Below, in pieces: positions 17,464-25,443 of a stretch of DNA of 36,132 nt; position 1 is the stretch's first letter; each line of letters begins with the position of its first letter. A program made the translations under genes and the position numbers. This stretch comes from an uncultured Collinsella sp. (GTDB lineage Bacteria; Actinomycetota; Coriobacteriia; Coriobacteriales; Coriobacteriaceae), in the NCBI GenBank assembly GCA_900541665.1, contig UQKV01000019.1, positions 1-36,132 on the forward strand, in the 5' to 3' direction. The notes under the pieces are model-generated. The model was not told the DNA's origin. It was given only the letters and a program-made list of their open reading frames with translations, and did no database searches.

Positions 17464-19383
17464 CTACTCCAGCTCAAACGCTCCGGTATAGAGCTGATAG
17501 TAGTATCCGCGCTTGGCGATCAGCTCGTCGTGGTTGCCGCGCTCGATGATGCGGCCGTGGTCCAGGCAGATGATCGCGTCGGAGTTGCGCACGGTGGAGA
17601 GGCGGTGCGCGATGACAAACGTCGTGCGGCCTTCCATGAGCTTGTCCATGCCGGCTTGCACGATAGCCTCGGTGCGGGTGTCGATGGAGCTCGTGGCCTC
17701 GTCCAGGATCATCGCCGGCGGATCGGCGACGGCGGCGCGTGCGATCGAAATCAGCTGGCGCTGGCCCTGCGACAGCTGTGCGCCGTTGCCGGTGAGCATG
17801 GTGTCGTAGCCGTCGGGCAGGCGGGTGATAAAGTCGTCCGCGCCGGCGAGCTTTGCCGCTGCGATGCACTCCTCGTCGGTCGCATCCAGGTTGCCGTAGC
17901 GGATGTTATCCATCACGGTGCCGGTGAACAGGTTCACGTCCTGTAGCACGACGCCCAGCGAGCGGCGCAGATCGGCCTTGCGGATCTTGTTGACGTTGAT
18001 GCCGTCGTAGCGGATCTTGCCGTCGGCGATGTCGTAGAAGCGGTTGATGAGGTTGGTGATGGTCGTCTTACCGGCACCGGTGGCGCCGACAAACGCGACC
18101 TTCTGGCCCGGCTTGGCAAACACGGACACGCCGTGCAACACCTCGTGGTCGGGCGTGTAGCCAAAGTCGACGTTGTCCATGACCAGGTCGCCGCGCAGCG
18201 GCACGTACTCGATCTCGCCGGTTGCGTGGTGCGGATGTTTCCACGCCCACATGCCGGTGTGGTGGTCGGCCTCCTCGAGCTGCCAGGTGTCGGGGTTCAC
18301 CTGAGCGTTGACGAGCGTCACATAGCCTTCGTCGGCTTCGGGCTTCTCGTCGATGAGCTCAAAGATACGGTCGGCGCCGGCGAGGCCCATGACCACGGCG
18401 TTGATCTGCTGCGAGATCTGGCCGATCTGTCCGCAGAACTGCTTGGTCATGTTGAGGAACGGCACCACGACGGCGATGGACAGTGCCATGCCCGAGATGC
18501 TCAGGTTGGGCATGCCCAGCGCCAGGAAAATGCCGCCTGCCAGTGCGACCAGCACGTAGAGCAGGTTTCCCAGGTTCATAAGGATGGGCATGAGGATGTT
18601 GGCGTACATGTTGGCCTTCTGCGAGACCTCGAAGAGCTTTTCGTTGCGCTCGTCAAAATCGGCCTCGGCGGCAGACTCGTGGCAGAATGCCTTGACGACC
18701 TTCTGGCCGTTCATGACTTCCTCGATATGGCCCTCGACAACGCCGAGCTCGGTCTGCTGCGCAATAAAGAAGCGCGCGGAGTTGGAGCCGAGCAGCTTGG
18801 TCATAAAGGTCATAAAGGCGACGCCTGCCACAATGACCAGGCACATCCAAACGCTGTAGTACAGCATGATAAAGAACACCGTGACGATGACGATGGTCGT
18901 CATGAGCAGGTTGGGCAGCGACTGGCTGATCATCTGGCGCAGCGTGTCGATGTCGTTGGTGTAGTGGCTCATGATGTCGCCGCGCTGATGCGTGTCGAAG
19001 TAGCGAATCGGCAGGTCCTGCATGCGGTTGAACATCTTCTCGCGCAGCTTCTCGAGCGAGCCCTGCGTGACGATGGCCATGGCGCGGTTCCAGAACAGCG
19101 AGGACAGGATGCCGACGCCGTAGATGCAGGCGAGGGTGGTCACGAGCTGTGCGATCTTGGGCTGTGCAGCTTCCCAATCGCCCGACTGCCACGATTCGCT
19201 AATAATCTGCAGGGCGCTCTGAAGGAAGGTCGCGCCGATGGAGTTGATGATGGCGCAGAGCACCACGCCGACGACGACGAGGGGCAAAAGCACGGGGTAG
19301 AAGCCAAAGAGCGTCTTGATGAGGCGCGACATGGTGCCACCCTTGCGGTTGAGCGCGCGCTCGGCGGTCGTTGCCTTACTCAT
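17464..19383 (-). CDS. ABC exporter half-transporter, subunit with the canonical ATP site
   Basis: 639 residues: six-helix type I exporter membrane domain (about 25-330) fused to an ATPase domain. Walker A is GATGAGKTT, the signature is LSQGQRQ, Walker B is MILDEAT with catalytic Glu, and the switch is IAHR with His. Its partner gene upstream has a degenerate Walker B and switch residue, so the two form a heterodimer of the TM287/288 or LmrCD type. About 45 extra residues (TLVNAQVNPDTWQ to YVPLRGD) precede the ATPase domain. Start ATG 19383 overlaps the partner's stop by 8 bp (ATGAGTAA) and is preceded by GGAGG. Exports drugs, lipids or peptides; substrate unknown. Confidence 0.93.
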   Translation of the reverse strand: MSKATTAERALNRKGGTMSRLIKTLFGFYPVLLPLVVVGVVLCAIINSIGATFLQSALQIISESWQSGDWEAAQPKIAQLVTTLACIYGVGILSSLFWNRAMAIVTQGSLEKLREKMFNRMQDLPIRYFDTHQRGDIMSHYTNDIDTLRQMISQSLPNLLMTTIVIVTVFFIMLYYSVWMCLVIVAGVAFMTFMTKLLGSNSARFFIAQQTELGVVEGHIEEVMNGQKVVKAFCHESAAEADFDERNEKLFEVSQKANMYANILMPILMNLGNLLYVLVALAGGIFLALGMPNLSISGMALSIAVVVPFLNMTKQFCGQIGQISQQINAVVMGLAGADRIFELIDEKPEADEGYVTLVNAQVNPDTWQLEEADHHTGMWAWKHPHHATGEIEYVPLRGDLVMDNVDFGYTPDHEVLHGVSVFAKPGQKVAFVGATGAGKTTITNLINRFYDIADGKIRYDGINVNKIRKADLRRSLGVVLQDVNLFTGTVMDNIRYGNLDATDEECIAAAKLAGADDFITRLPDGYDTMLTGNGAQLSQGQRQLISIARAAVADPPAMILDEATSSIDTRTEAIVQAGMDKLMEGRTTFVIAHRLSTVRNSDAIICLDHGRIIERGNHDELIAKRGYYYQLYTGAFELE

Positions 19384-21190
19384 GTGCCTCGCCTCCTTCC
19401 TGGGTCTGAGCTTGTGTTGCGGATGCCTCGGTGTCGGCTTCGACGGCCTCTTCGCCCTCGGCAGACATCTTGTTCTGCGAGGTAAAGGTCTCGCGGTAGA
19501 TCTCGCTCGTCTTAAGCAACTCATCATGGTTGCCGATCTGCGCGATACGGCCGCCCTCCATGACGATGATGCGGTCTGCATCCTGTACGGAGCTGATGCG
19601 CTGGGCGATGATGAGCTTGGTCGTGTTGGGCAGATAGCTTGCCAGCCCTGCGCGAATCTTGGCGTCGGTCTTGGTGTCGACGGCGCTCGTGGAGTCGTCC
19701 AGGATCAAGATCTTGGGGCGACGCAGCAGGGCACGCGCAATGCACAGGCGCTGCTTCTGGCCGCCGGAAACATTGGAGCCGCCCTGTTCGATCCAGGTGT
19801 CATAGCCCTTGGGGAAGCCGTCGACAAACTCGTCGGCGCAGGCCAGGTGCGCGGCCTCGCGGACCTCTTCGTCGGTGGCGTTCGAGTCGCCCCAACGCAG
19901 GTTCTCGGCAATCGTGCCGCTAAACAGCACGTTTTTCTGCAATACCATGGCCACTTGGTGGCGCAGGGCGTCCAAGTTGTAGTCGCGTACGTCTATGCCG
20001 CCCACGCGCACGGTACCTTCGGTGGCGTCGTACAGACGGGCGATGAGGTTTACGAGCGTGGACTTGGCCGAGCCGGTGCCGCCGATGATGCCGATGGTCT
20101 CGCCGCTCTTAATGTGCAGGTCGATATCGTCGAGCGCCTGGCGCTTCGCATGCGCGGAATACTTAAAGCTCACGTGTTCAAAGTCGATGGAACCGTCGGC
20201 AACCTCGAGCACGGGCTCGGCGGGATCGGCGATCGTGGGCTCGGCGGCCAGCACCTCGGTGATGCGGTGCGCCGATTCGTCGGCCATGGTCACCATGACA
20301 AAGATCATCGACAGCTGCATCAGACTCATGAGGATTTGGAAGCCATAGGTAAAGATCGAGGAGAGCTGGCCCACGTCGAACAGCGTGCCCTGGCTCGTGA
20401 TGATGAGCTTGGAGCCCAGGTAGATGATGACGACAAACGCGCCGTTGACGCAGATGTTCATCATGGGGTTGTTAAAGGCAAGCAGCTTCTCGGCGCGGGT
20501 GAAGTCCATCTGGACGTCGCGCGCAGCGGTCGCGAACTTCTCCTTCTCAAAGTCTTCGCGCACATAGCTCTTAACTACGCGCATGCCGGTGACGTTTTCC
20601 TCGACGGACTCGTTAAGGGCGTCGTACTTGTGGAACACGCGCGAGAAGATGGGGCGCACCTTAAAGATGATAAAGAACAGCCCAAAGCCCAGCAGCGGAA
20701 TGATGACCAGGTAGACCATGGCGACGCTGCCGCCCATGATAAATGCCATGGTAAAGGCGAAGATCAATACCAGCGGCGCGCGCACGGCGATACGGATGAT
20801 CATCATAAAGGCCTGCTGCACGTTGTTGATATCGGTGGTCAGGCGCGTGACGAGCGAGGAGCTCGAGAACTCATCGATGTTGGCAAAGCTGAACGTCTGG
20901 ATCTTGTAGAACAGGTCGTGACGCAGGTTCTTGGCGAACCCGCAGCTCGCATGGCTGCAGGTGACGCCGGCCGCGGCGCCAAAAGCAAGCGACGTCAGCG
21001 CGATGAGCACCAAAAAGCCTGCGGTGGGAAGCATCTCGGCTACGGTAGCGCCGTCTTTGATGGCGTCGATCAGGTTGGCGGTGATAAATGGAATCAGCAT
21101 CTCGCAGAGCACCTCGCCAAGCACGAGCAGCGGCGTGGCAACGGTGACCTTCATATAGTCGCGGATGCTTCCCATGAGGGTTTTAATCAT
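19376..21190 (-). CDS. ABC exporter half-transporter, subunit with the degenerate ATP site
   Basis: 604 residues: exporter membrane domain followed by an ATPase domain. Walker A is GGTGSAKST (Ala for the usual Gly), the signature VSGGQKQR is canonical, Walker B is LILDDST with Asp for the catalytic Glu, and the switch region is IIAQR with Gln for His. This is the known pattern of the non-hydrolysing site in heterodimeric exporters such as TM287/288. The acidic, Thr/Gln/Ala-rich tail (last about 30 residues) is probably disordered. It overlaps the MarR gene by 8 bp (ATGATTAA) and the partner gene by 8 bp, so all three are translationally coupled. Confidence 0.93.
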   Translation of the reverse strand: MIKTLMGSIRDYMKVTVATPLLVLGEVLCEMLIPFITANLIDAIKDGATVAEMLPTAGFLVLIALTSLAFGAAAGVTCSHASCGFAKNLRHDLFYKIQTFSFANIDEFSSSSLVTRLTTDINNVQQAFMMIIRIAVRAPLVLIFAFTMAFIMGGSVAMVYLVIIPLLGFGLFFIIFKVRPIFSRVFHKYDALNESVEENVTGMRVVKSYVREDFEKEKFATAARDVQMDFTRAEKLLAFNNPMMNICVNGAFVVIIYLGSKLIITSQGTLFDVGQLSSIFTYGFQILMSLMQLSMIFVMVTMADESAHRITEVLAAEPTIADPAEPVLEVADGSIDFEHVSFKYSAHAKRQALDDIDLHIKSGETIGIIGGTGSAKSTLVNLIARLYDATEGTVRVGGIDVRDYNLDALRHQVAMVLQKNVLFSGTIAENLRWGDSNATDEEVREAAHLACADEFVDGFPKGYDTWIEQGGSNVSGGQKQRLCIARALLRRPKILILDDSTSAVDTKTDAKIRAGLASYLPNTTKLIIAQRISSVQDADRIIVMEGGRIAQIGNHDELLKTSEIYRETFTSQNKMSAEGEEAVEADTEASATQAQTQEGGEAHE

Positions 21191-21686
21191 CCAGTTCCTC
21201 CCAGGTTACACGGATTTTCTCGAGCATTTCGGCGAGCTGCTCGCGCTCGTCGTGGGTGAGCGCGCTAAAGGCCTGCTCTCTAAAGCGGATGCGGGCTGCC
21301 TGCTCAACGCGGGCCTTTTCCCATCCCGCATCGGTCAAGCGGATGGTGAGCTGCCGACGGTCTTTGGGATTGCGACTGCGCTCGATAAGACCGCCCAGTT
21401 CGAGCTTGGACAGAATCTCGGAAAGGGACCCCGGCTTGAGATCGAAGTGCATGCCGAGCTCCTGTTGGGACAGCTCGCCGGTCGGCTGCTTGGCGAGTAA
21501 GCAGACAATAGGCGCCTTGCCAGATATGCCGCCGCCGTGAAAATGCATGTAATGGCCGCAAAACCCCAGCCCATTGAGGATTCGCTTGGCGAGACGGTCT
21601 TTGTCGGACTGGGTCTCGGGCTCGTCTGCTGGCCGTGAGGGGTCGCCGCCGGGTTCATGCGGATAGGCGAGTGGTTCAACACACAT
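21183..21686 (-). CDS. MarR-family transcriptional regulator
   Basis: 167 residues. A winged helix-turn-helix runs from about LSQQELGMHFDLKPGSLSEILSKLE through GLIERSRNPKDRRQLTIRLTDAG, the classic MarR wing. A roughly 30-residue Pro/Glu/Asp-rich N-terminus precedes it, with Cys and His residues just before the DNA-binding part (GFCGHYMHFHGGG). It is the first gene of the operon with the ABC exporter, so it probably represses that exporter until a drug or metabolite binds. The start ATG 21686 has AAAGGAG about 12 bases upstream, a little far. A dyad overlaps the promoter region. Confidence 0.9.
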   Translation of the reverse strand: MCVEPLAYPHEPGGDPSRPADEPETQSDKDRLAKRILNGLGFCGHYMHFHGGGISGKAPIVCLLAKQPTGELSQQELGMHFDLKPGSLSEILSKLELGGLIERSRNPKDRRQLTIRLTDAGWEKARVEQAARIRFREQAFSALTHDEREQLAEMLEKIRVTWEELDD

Positions 21687-21710
21687 ATCTAAGCTTCGCT
21701 CCTTTCTTTA

Positions 21711-21740
21711 GTTAGGTAGTGGAATTGTTTTGTGCCTAAC
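21711..21740. promoter_or_regulatory. Probable MarR operator
   Basis: Inverted repeat GTTAGG (21711-21716) and CCTAAC (21735-21740) separated by 18 bases. It lies between the predicted -10 box and the marR start codon, a position suited to autorepression of the marR-ABC operon. Confidence 0.5.
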
Positions 21741-21741
21741 C

Positions 21742-21770
21742 AATTTAGGAGCGTGAGAAATCAATGTCAA
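21742..21770 (-). promoter_or_regulatory. Sigma-70-type promoter of the marR-ABC exporter operon
   Basis: On the minus strand: consensus -35 TTGACA (21765-21770), 17-base spacer, -10 TAAATT (21742-21747), about 55 bases before the start codon. It is one of the best promoter matches in the window. Confidence 0.65.
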
Positions 21771-21785
21771 GGTACCAAACTAGTG

Positions 21786-21930
21786 GTTACGCGGTTTTAC
21801 CAAACCGCGTAACGGCTCGACGCTGCAAGCGTTCCTAAGCGGCAATCTGACGTTCAATCGTCGGGCATGGCCACAAGGCCTATGCCCTCCTCTTTCACGC
21901 CACCTTGCTCGCTTAAGAACGCTTTCGCTG
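21786..21930 (+). repeat. Structured repeat element, copy A (diverged)
   Basis: A 12-bp hairpin (21786-21797 with 21802-21813, loop TACC), a linker GGCTCGACGCTGC, then a long nested hairpin. Its outer stem is 21827-21845 with 21905-21924, and its inner stem is GGGCAT-GGCC, loop ACAA, GGCC-T-ATGCCC at 21863-21887. The architecture matches copies B (27291) and C (33257), but the stem sequences of the second hairpin differ. The 451-base gap 21687-22137 holds this element, the operon promoter and the inverted repeat at 21949-22004; no gene is seen. Confidence 0.75.
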
Positions 21931-21948
21931 TCCGTCCTCAACCTGCGA

Positions 21949-22004
21949 TAGTCGTTGGGGACGTTCTTAAATGACTGGTCAAACAAGAACGTCCCCAACG
22001 ACTA
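21949..22004. repeat. Perfect 20-bp inverted repeat before the PdxY-like gene
   Basis: Arms 21949-21968 and 21985-22004 are perfect complements around a 16-base loop. The segment GGGGACGTTCTTAAATGACT (21957-21976) recurs exactly at 33514-33533. No T tract follows on either side. Confidence 0.75.
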
Positions 22005-22137
22005 ACTTCCTCCTTCCCGTAACCTTTCCGCAACAATGTGGCCTCCGCGGCGCCAGCGCCCGTTCACAACGTTCCCTGCGCTACACTTAGTTGCACTATG
22101 GCGCCATCGTGCCGCGCCCGACCCAAGGGGGACTCTC

Positions 22138-22962
22138 ATGAAGAACACTCAGCTGCTGCTGATTAACGATATGTGCGGCTACGGCAAGGTCGCGCTTTCC
22201 GCCATGCTGCCGGTGCTGTCGCATATGGGCTACCGCATCCACAACCTGCCGACGGCGCTGGTGTCCGATACGCTCAACTATCCCAAGTTCTACATCCATG
22301 ACACCACCGAGTACGTGCGCCAGAGCCTCGCCATCTGGGAGGAGCTCGGCTTTGAGTTCGACGCCATCTCCACCGGCTTTATCGTGACCGAGGAAGAGAC
22401 GCGCATTATTTCGGACTTCTGCCACCGTCGCGCGCAAAAGGGCACCAAGGTGTTCGTCGACCCCATCATGGGCGACAACGGTAAGCTCTACGCCGGCGTG
22501 CCCGAGTCCACGATCGGTCTCATGCGCAGCCTGCTCGAGTGCGCCGACTATGCGGTGCCAAACTACACCGAGGCGTGCCTGCTCACCGATACGCCCATTG
22601 CCGAGCAAATCACGCCCGATGAAGGCCGCGCTCTTGTGGATGCCGTGCGTGCCCTGGGCGCCAAGTCGGTGGTCATTACGAGCGCTGTGGTCGACGGTGC
22701 GAATGTCGTCATCGGTTACGACCATGTAGCGGGGGAGCACTTCACGATTCCCTTCGACCTGATCCCGGTCTACTTCCCGGGCACGGGCGACACGTTCTCG
22801 GCGGTGCTCGTCGGCCGTGTTATGGCCGGTTGGAGCCTGCAGCGCGCGACGAGCGATGCCATGCGTGTGGTAGCGGAGCTCATCGAGCGCAATGCCGACC
22901 AGGAGGATAAGTCCGCCGGCCTTCCCATCGAGGCCTGCCCGGATGTGATCGACCATGAGTAG
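22138..22962 (+). CDS. pdxY: Pyridoxal/pyridoxamine kinase (PdxY-like)
   Basis: 274 residues of the ribokinase-like vitamin kinase group. The N-terminus has LINDMCGYGKVALS, where PdxK/PdxY proteins usually have a similar Ser-Gly segment. VDPIMGDNGKLY and the anion-hole and catalytic-base motif FPGTGDTFSAVL are intact. It would phosphorylate B6 vitamers with ATP in the cytoplasm to feed PLP synthesis. Start ATG 22138 has AAGGGGG 6 bases upstream; the frame continues upstream to 22036 but without a site. Overlaps the next gene by 8 bp (ATGAGTAG). A related hydroxymethylpyrimidine kinase role cannot be excluded. Confidence 0.85.
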   Translation: MKNTQLLLINDMCGYGKVALSAMLPVLSHMGYRIHNLPTALVSDTLNYPKFYIHDTTEYVRQSLAIWEELGFEFDAISTGFIVTEEETRIISDFCHRRAQKGTKVFVDPIMGDNGKLYAGVPESTIGLMRSLLECADYAVPNYTEACLLTDTPIAEQITPDEGRALVDAVRALGAKSVVITSAVVDGANVVIGYDHVAGEHFTIPFDLIPVYFPGTGDTFSAVLVGRVMAGWSLQRATSDAMRVVAELIERNADQEDKSAGLPIEACPDVIDHE

Positions 22963-23284
22963 CGCCGGCGAGGGCGGCACCGGGGCAGCGGGCGAGAACA
23001 AGCCGCTCGGTGCCCCGCGCGGCAAGCGCCCACGTATTCGCATTAGCTGCGTGGACCAGCTGGGCACATGCCGCTGCCATCACGGGCACAAGCCGGGTGA
23101 CGTTTTTGACTTCGACCGCGATCGCGGCAAGATGTGCGCCATGGCCTGCCATGTGGGCTTTCCCTATATCGATATCCTGCGCTATGGCGGTACCGTGCCC
23201 GGCAACGAGCCAGGCACGGCAAAGTTCTGCTGTCCCGAGGTCGATACGTTGAACGTCTGGCTCGCCGAGATCGTCGACGAGTAG
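22955..23284 (+). CDS. TIGR04076-like small Cys-rich protein
   Basis: 109 residues. A disordered Gly/Ala/Pro-rich start (about 1-26) is followed by a compact domain with CRCHHGHKPGDVFDF, MCAMACHVGFPYIDILRYGG and a C-terminal FCCPE. This is the TIGR04076 pattern as I recall it, whose function is unknown. The conserved Cys and His residues suggest metal or cluster binding, but that is inference. It overlaps the PdxY-like gene by 8 bp, so the two are translationally coupled; a link to B6 metabolism is possible but unproven. Followed by a large terminator. Confidence 0.75.
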   Translation: MSSAGEGGTGAAGENKPLGAPRGKRPRIRISCVDQLGTCRCHHGHKPGDVFDFDRDRGKMCAMACHVGFPYIDILRYGGTVPGNEPGTAKFCCPEVDTLNVWLAEIVDE

Positions 23285-23324
23285 TCGAGCGAATCAATCG
23301 AGCGAGGTTTTCCACCTTAAAGAT

Positions 23325-23396
23325 AACGAGCGAGGATTTTCTCCCGTTTAGAGCGCGCTTGAACGCTCAAAGTGGGAGATTATCCACGCTCGTTTT
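23325..23396. terminator. Bidirectional terminator between the TIGR04076-like and phosphatase genes
   Basis: A long hairpin of three paired blocks (AACGAGCG, GGAT, TCTCCC on the left and their complements on the right, 23325-23346 with about 23373-23394) separated by small internal loops, ending in TTTT. It stands between converging genes. Confidence 0.8.
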
Positions 23397-23436
23397 ATGC
23401 CGATGGCGTGGCACGTGCGTCCGCGTGCTCGCTTGC

Positions 23437-23883
23437 CTATAACTGCTCGAGCATAGCGGTGCAGCCGGCGAGCACATCGCGGTAGGTGGCATCGAAGTTG
23501 CCGGTGTACCAGGGATCGGCCACGTCGCCGGGACGATCGGTCCAATCGAGCAGGCGCGAGATCTTGCTATCGGGATCGCTGCCAAAAATGCGACGCAGAC
23601 CGCGCGCGTTCTCGGCATCCATATAGACAATGTGGTCCCAGTCACCATACTCCGCGCGACGCACCTGGCGCGCACGGTGGGCAACGACAGGAATCCCGAC
23701 TTCACGCAGCTTGGCAACGGTGCCACGATGCGGCGGATTGCCGATCTCCTCGGTCGAGGTCGCAGCGGAATCAATGGCAAACTCCGCCTCGCGTCCAGCG
23801 CGGCGCACCAGCTCGGTAAACACGGACTCAGCCATCGTCGAGCGACAGATGTTCCCATGGCAGATAAACAGTACACGTTGCAT
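23437..23883 (-). CDS. Low-molecular-weight protein-tyrosine phosphatase
   Basis: 148 residues. The N-terminal active-site loop is CHGNICRS (CX5R, Cys8 to Arg14), and the general acid lies in DPWYTGNF near residue 121, both intact. Removes phosphate from tyrosine (or arginine in some homologues) of cytoplasmic proteins. Start ATG 23883 has AAAGGA 8 bases upstream. It lies 57 bases after the MFS gene on the same strand and is probably co-transcribed with it. No tyrosine kinase or capsule gene is nearby, so its partner is unknown. Confidence 0.92.
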   Translation of the reverse strand: MQRVLFICHGNICRSTMAESVFTELVRRAGREAEFAIDSAATSTEEIGNPPHRGTVAKLREVGIPVVAHRARQVRRAEYGDWDHIVYMDAENARGLRRIFGSDPDSKISRLLDWTDRPGDVADPWYTGNFDATYRDVLAGCTAMLEQL

Positions 23884-23940
23884 ATGCGGTTTCCTTTCGA
23901 TCGCCATCATCGAGCTCGAGTATCGCATTTACGCCTACGC

Positions 23941-25182
23941 CTACGCCTGCGCCCTCGCCCGCTTGCGCTCCCAACGTGCCAACTTAATCGTCACCAGCGT
24001 GAGTGCCCAGGCCACAAGCGAGAATGCGGCGCCCACTGCGCCCACGTACGCAATGCCAATGCTGCTTACCACGGCGCCGCCCACCGCGGTGCCAAACGAA
24101 ATGCCGACATTAAACGCCATGGGTTCAACCGAACTCGCGAGTACCATCGACTTAGGATGGCGGTTGCGTGCCACGTCCATAAAGTGCGTGATGCACGAGA
24201 CCGAGAACAGGTACATGAGCATCGCCAGGCTAAAGACAAAGACAAGTGCGAGCGGCATGGCAGCGCCTACGGCAAACAGCCCAAACAATGCCGCCGCCTG
24301 CAGCACAAACGTCACAAGCAGTGCCTTCATGCCAAAACGCGCGTCGATCCATCCACCCAGGATGTTCGAGATCAGGCAGAACACGCCGTAGGCCATAAGC
24401 GTGGTACTGGCTTCGACCGTGCCCATGCCCAGCACCTGCTCAAGATAAGGCGTCACGTAGCCGTAGAACACATAGACCGACCCCACGCCAAACAAGAAGA
24501 TGAGCATGCCAGTGATGATGCTCGGCTCGCGTAGCAGCCCCGCCTGCTCGCGGAAGGTGGCGGGCTCGTCGGTTTGCCCGGCGCGCGGCATAAACGCCAC
24601 GAGCGCTCCGCAGATTAAAACGGCAAAGGTCAGCGCGCCGTACATGGCAACGTGCCAGTCGAGCGTGTCGGCCACAAACTTGCCGATCGAGGTCACAAAG
24701 ACCATCGCCACGGAAAACGCACCATATACTACCGAGATAGCAAGCGAAGTTTGCTGCGGGGACAGAAGCTCAGGGATGTACGTCACGCCCACGGCGAGCA
24801 GCGCACCCGAGACAGAGCCCAGGACAATGCGCGAGATAAAGAGCACCTGGAAGTTGGGCGCTAGTGCCATAAACAAATTGCCAAGCACAAAGACGGTGCT
24901 GTAGCACACGAGCAGCTGGTAGCGGCGGAATCGCCCCGTGCTGAGCGCAAGCACCGGCGTCGCGATAGCGTAGACCAGCGCGAACACGCTGATGAGCTGG
25001 CCCGCAGTGGCAAGTGATACGCCGAGTTCCGTCGCCAGGTCGCTTTCGATGCCGATGACCACGAACTCGGAGCAGCCGAGCGAGAACCCCAACAGCACGA
25101 GCAGCGCCAGGCAGAGCTTGGTGCGCGCAGGGGAGAGCGCGGCGGCGGTTGACTTACTTTTAGGCGTGGTTGCGGCGATCAA
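23941..25182 (-). CDS. MFS exporter, DHA1/arabinose-efflux-like
   Basis: About 413 residues with 12 predicted membrane segments. Signature parts are LGCSEFVVIGIESDLATELG near the start, ALSTGRFRRYQLL in loop 2-3 and GGWIDARFGMKALL in the second half, as in AraJ/YdhP-like DHA1 exporters. TTG 25182 is my best start because GGAG lies 8 bases upstream; GTG 25191 is also in frame. An ATG at 25269 would run the protein through palindrome copy 3 and is unlikely. The 3' end contains a short CGCCTA tandem repeat. Substrate unknown. Confidence 0.85.
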   Translation of the reverse strand: MIAATTPKSKSTAAALSPARTKLCLALLVLLGFSLGCSEFVVIGIESDLATELGVSLATAGQLISVFALVYAIATPVLALSTGRFRRYQLLVCYSTVFVLGNLFMALAPNFQVLFISRIVLGSVSGALLAVGVTYIPELLSPQQTSLAISVVYGAFSVAMVFVTSIGKFVADTLDWHVAMYGALTFAVLICGALVAFMPRAGQTDEPATFREQAGLLREPSIITGMLIFLFGVGSVYVFYGYVTPYLEQVLGMGTVEASTTLMAYGVFCLISNILGGWIDARFGMKALLVTFVLQAAALFGLFAVGAAMPLALVFVFSLAMLMYLFSVSCITHFMDVARNRHPKSMVLASSVEPMAFNVGISFGTAVGGAVVSSIGIAYVGAVGAAFSLVAWALTLVTIKLARWERKRARAQA

Positions 25183-25239
25183 GGTTGTCACTCCAATGTC
25201 GCATTGATAAGCGGGATTCAATCCCTGCAACTCTAACAG

Positions 25240-25272
25240 AATGTGACAAAGGGGCAGTCCCTTTGTCACATT
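25240..25272. repeat. Palindrome family copy 3 (upstream of the MFS exporter)
   Basis: A 14-bp perfect stem AATGTGACAAAGGG with its complement around the loop GCAGT. It sits just before the MFS gene's ribosome-binding site on the minus strand, so it could be a leader hairpin. Confidence 0.8.
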
Positions 25273-25292
25273 GCGCTGCCGGCCAGTCGCTT

Positions 25293-25357
25293 AAACCGTC
25301 ACAACATTCGGCGAAAATCTCAAAAACGAGGAAAAGTGTCGAATGTTGTGACGGTTT
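25293..25357. terminator. 18-bp inverted repeat, probable terminator or leader hairpin
   Basis: AAACCGTCACAACATTCG (25293-25310) pairs perfectly with 25340-25357 across a 29-base A-rich loop; TTTTCG follows on the plus strand. It lies between divergent genes, so its role as a terminator is odd. It could insulate them or act in the minus-strand leader. Confidence 0.6.
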
Positions 25358-25443
25358 TCGTGTCCAGCGCGGGTGAGCTTCGGTGCCGTCTGGGGGTATA
25401 AGACTAGCGAGTGTTTATTTGCGAGGCCTAAGGGGCGCCCCGT

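Noticed and set aside
19316..21259. Long open frame (647 codons) on the plus strand opposite the ABC exporter genes, and similar ones opposite the Gfo/MFS genes (11622-13460) and ABC gene (18133-19485).
   Set aside because: Same cause: high GC in third codon positions keeps the antisense frame open. Composition is unlike real proteins.
23929..23950. Short CGCCTA tandem run at the 3' end of the MFS exporter gene as a phase-variable repeat.
   Set aside because: Only three units, at the last codons; a change in number would alter the C-terminus by two residues per unit and not the frame.
25293..25357. Riboswitch before the acidic membrane protein gene.
   Set aside because: Only a single simple hairpin is present, with no recognisable ligand-binding core.
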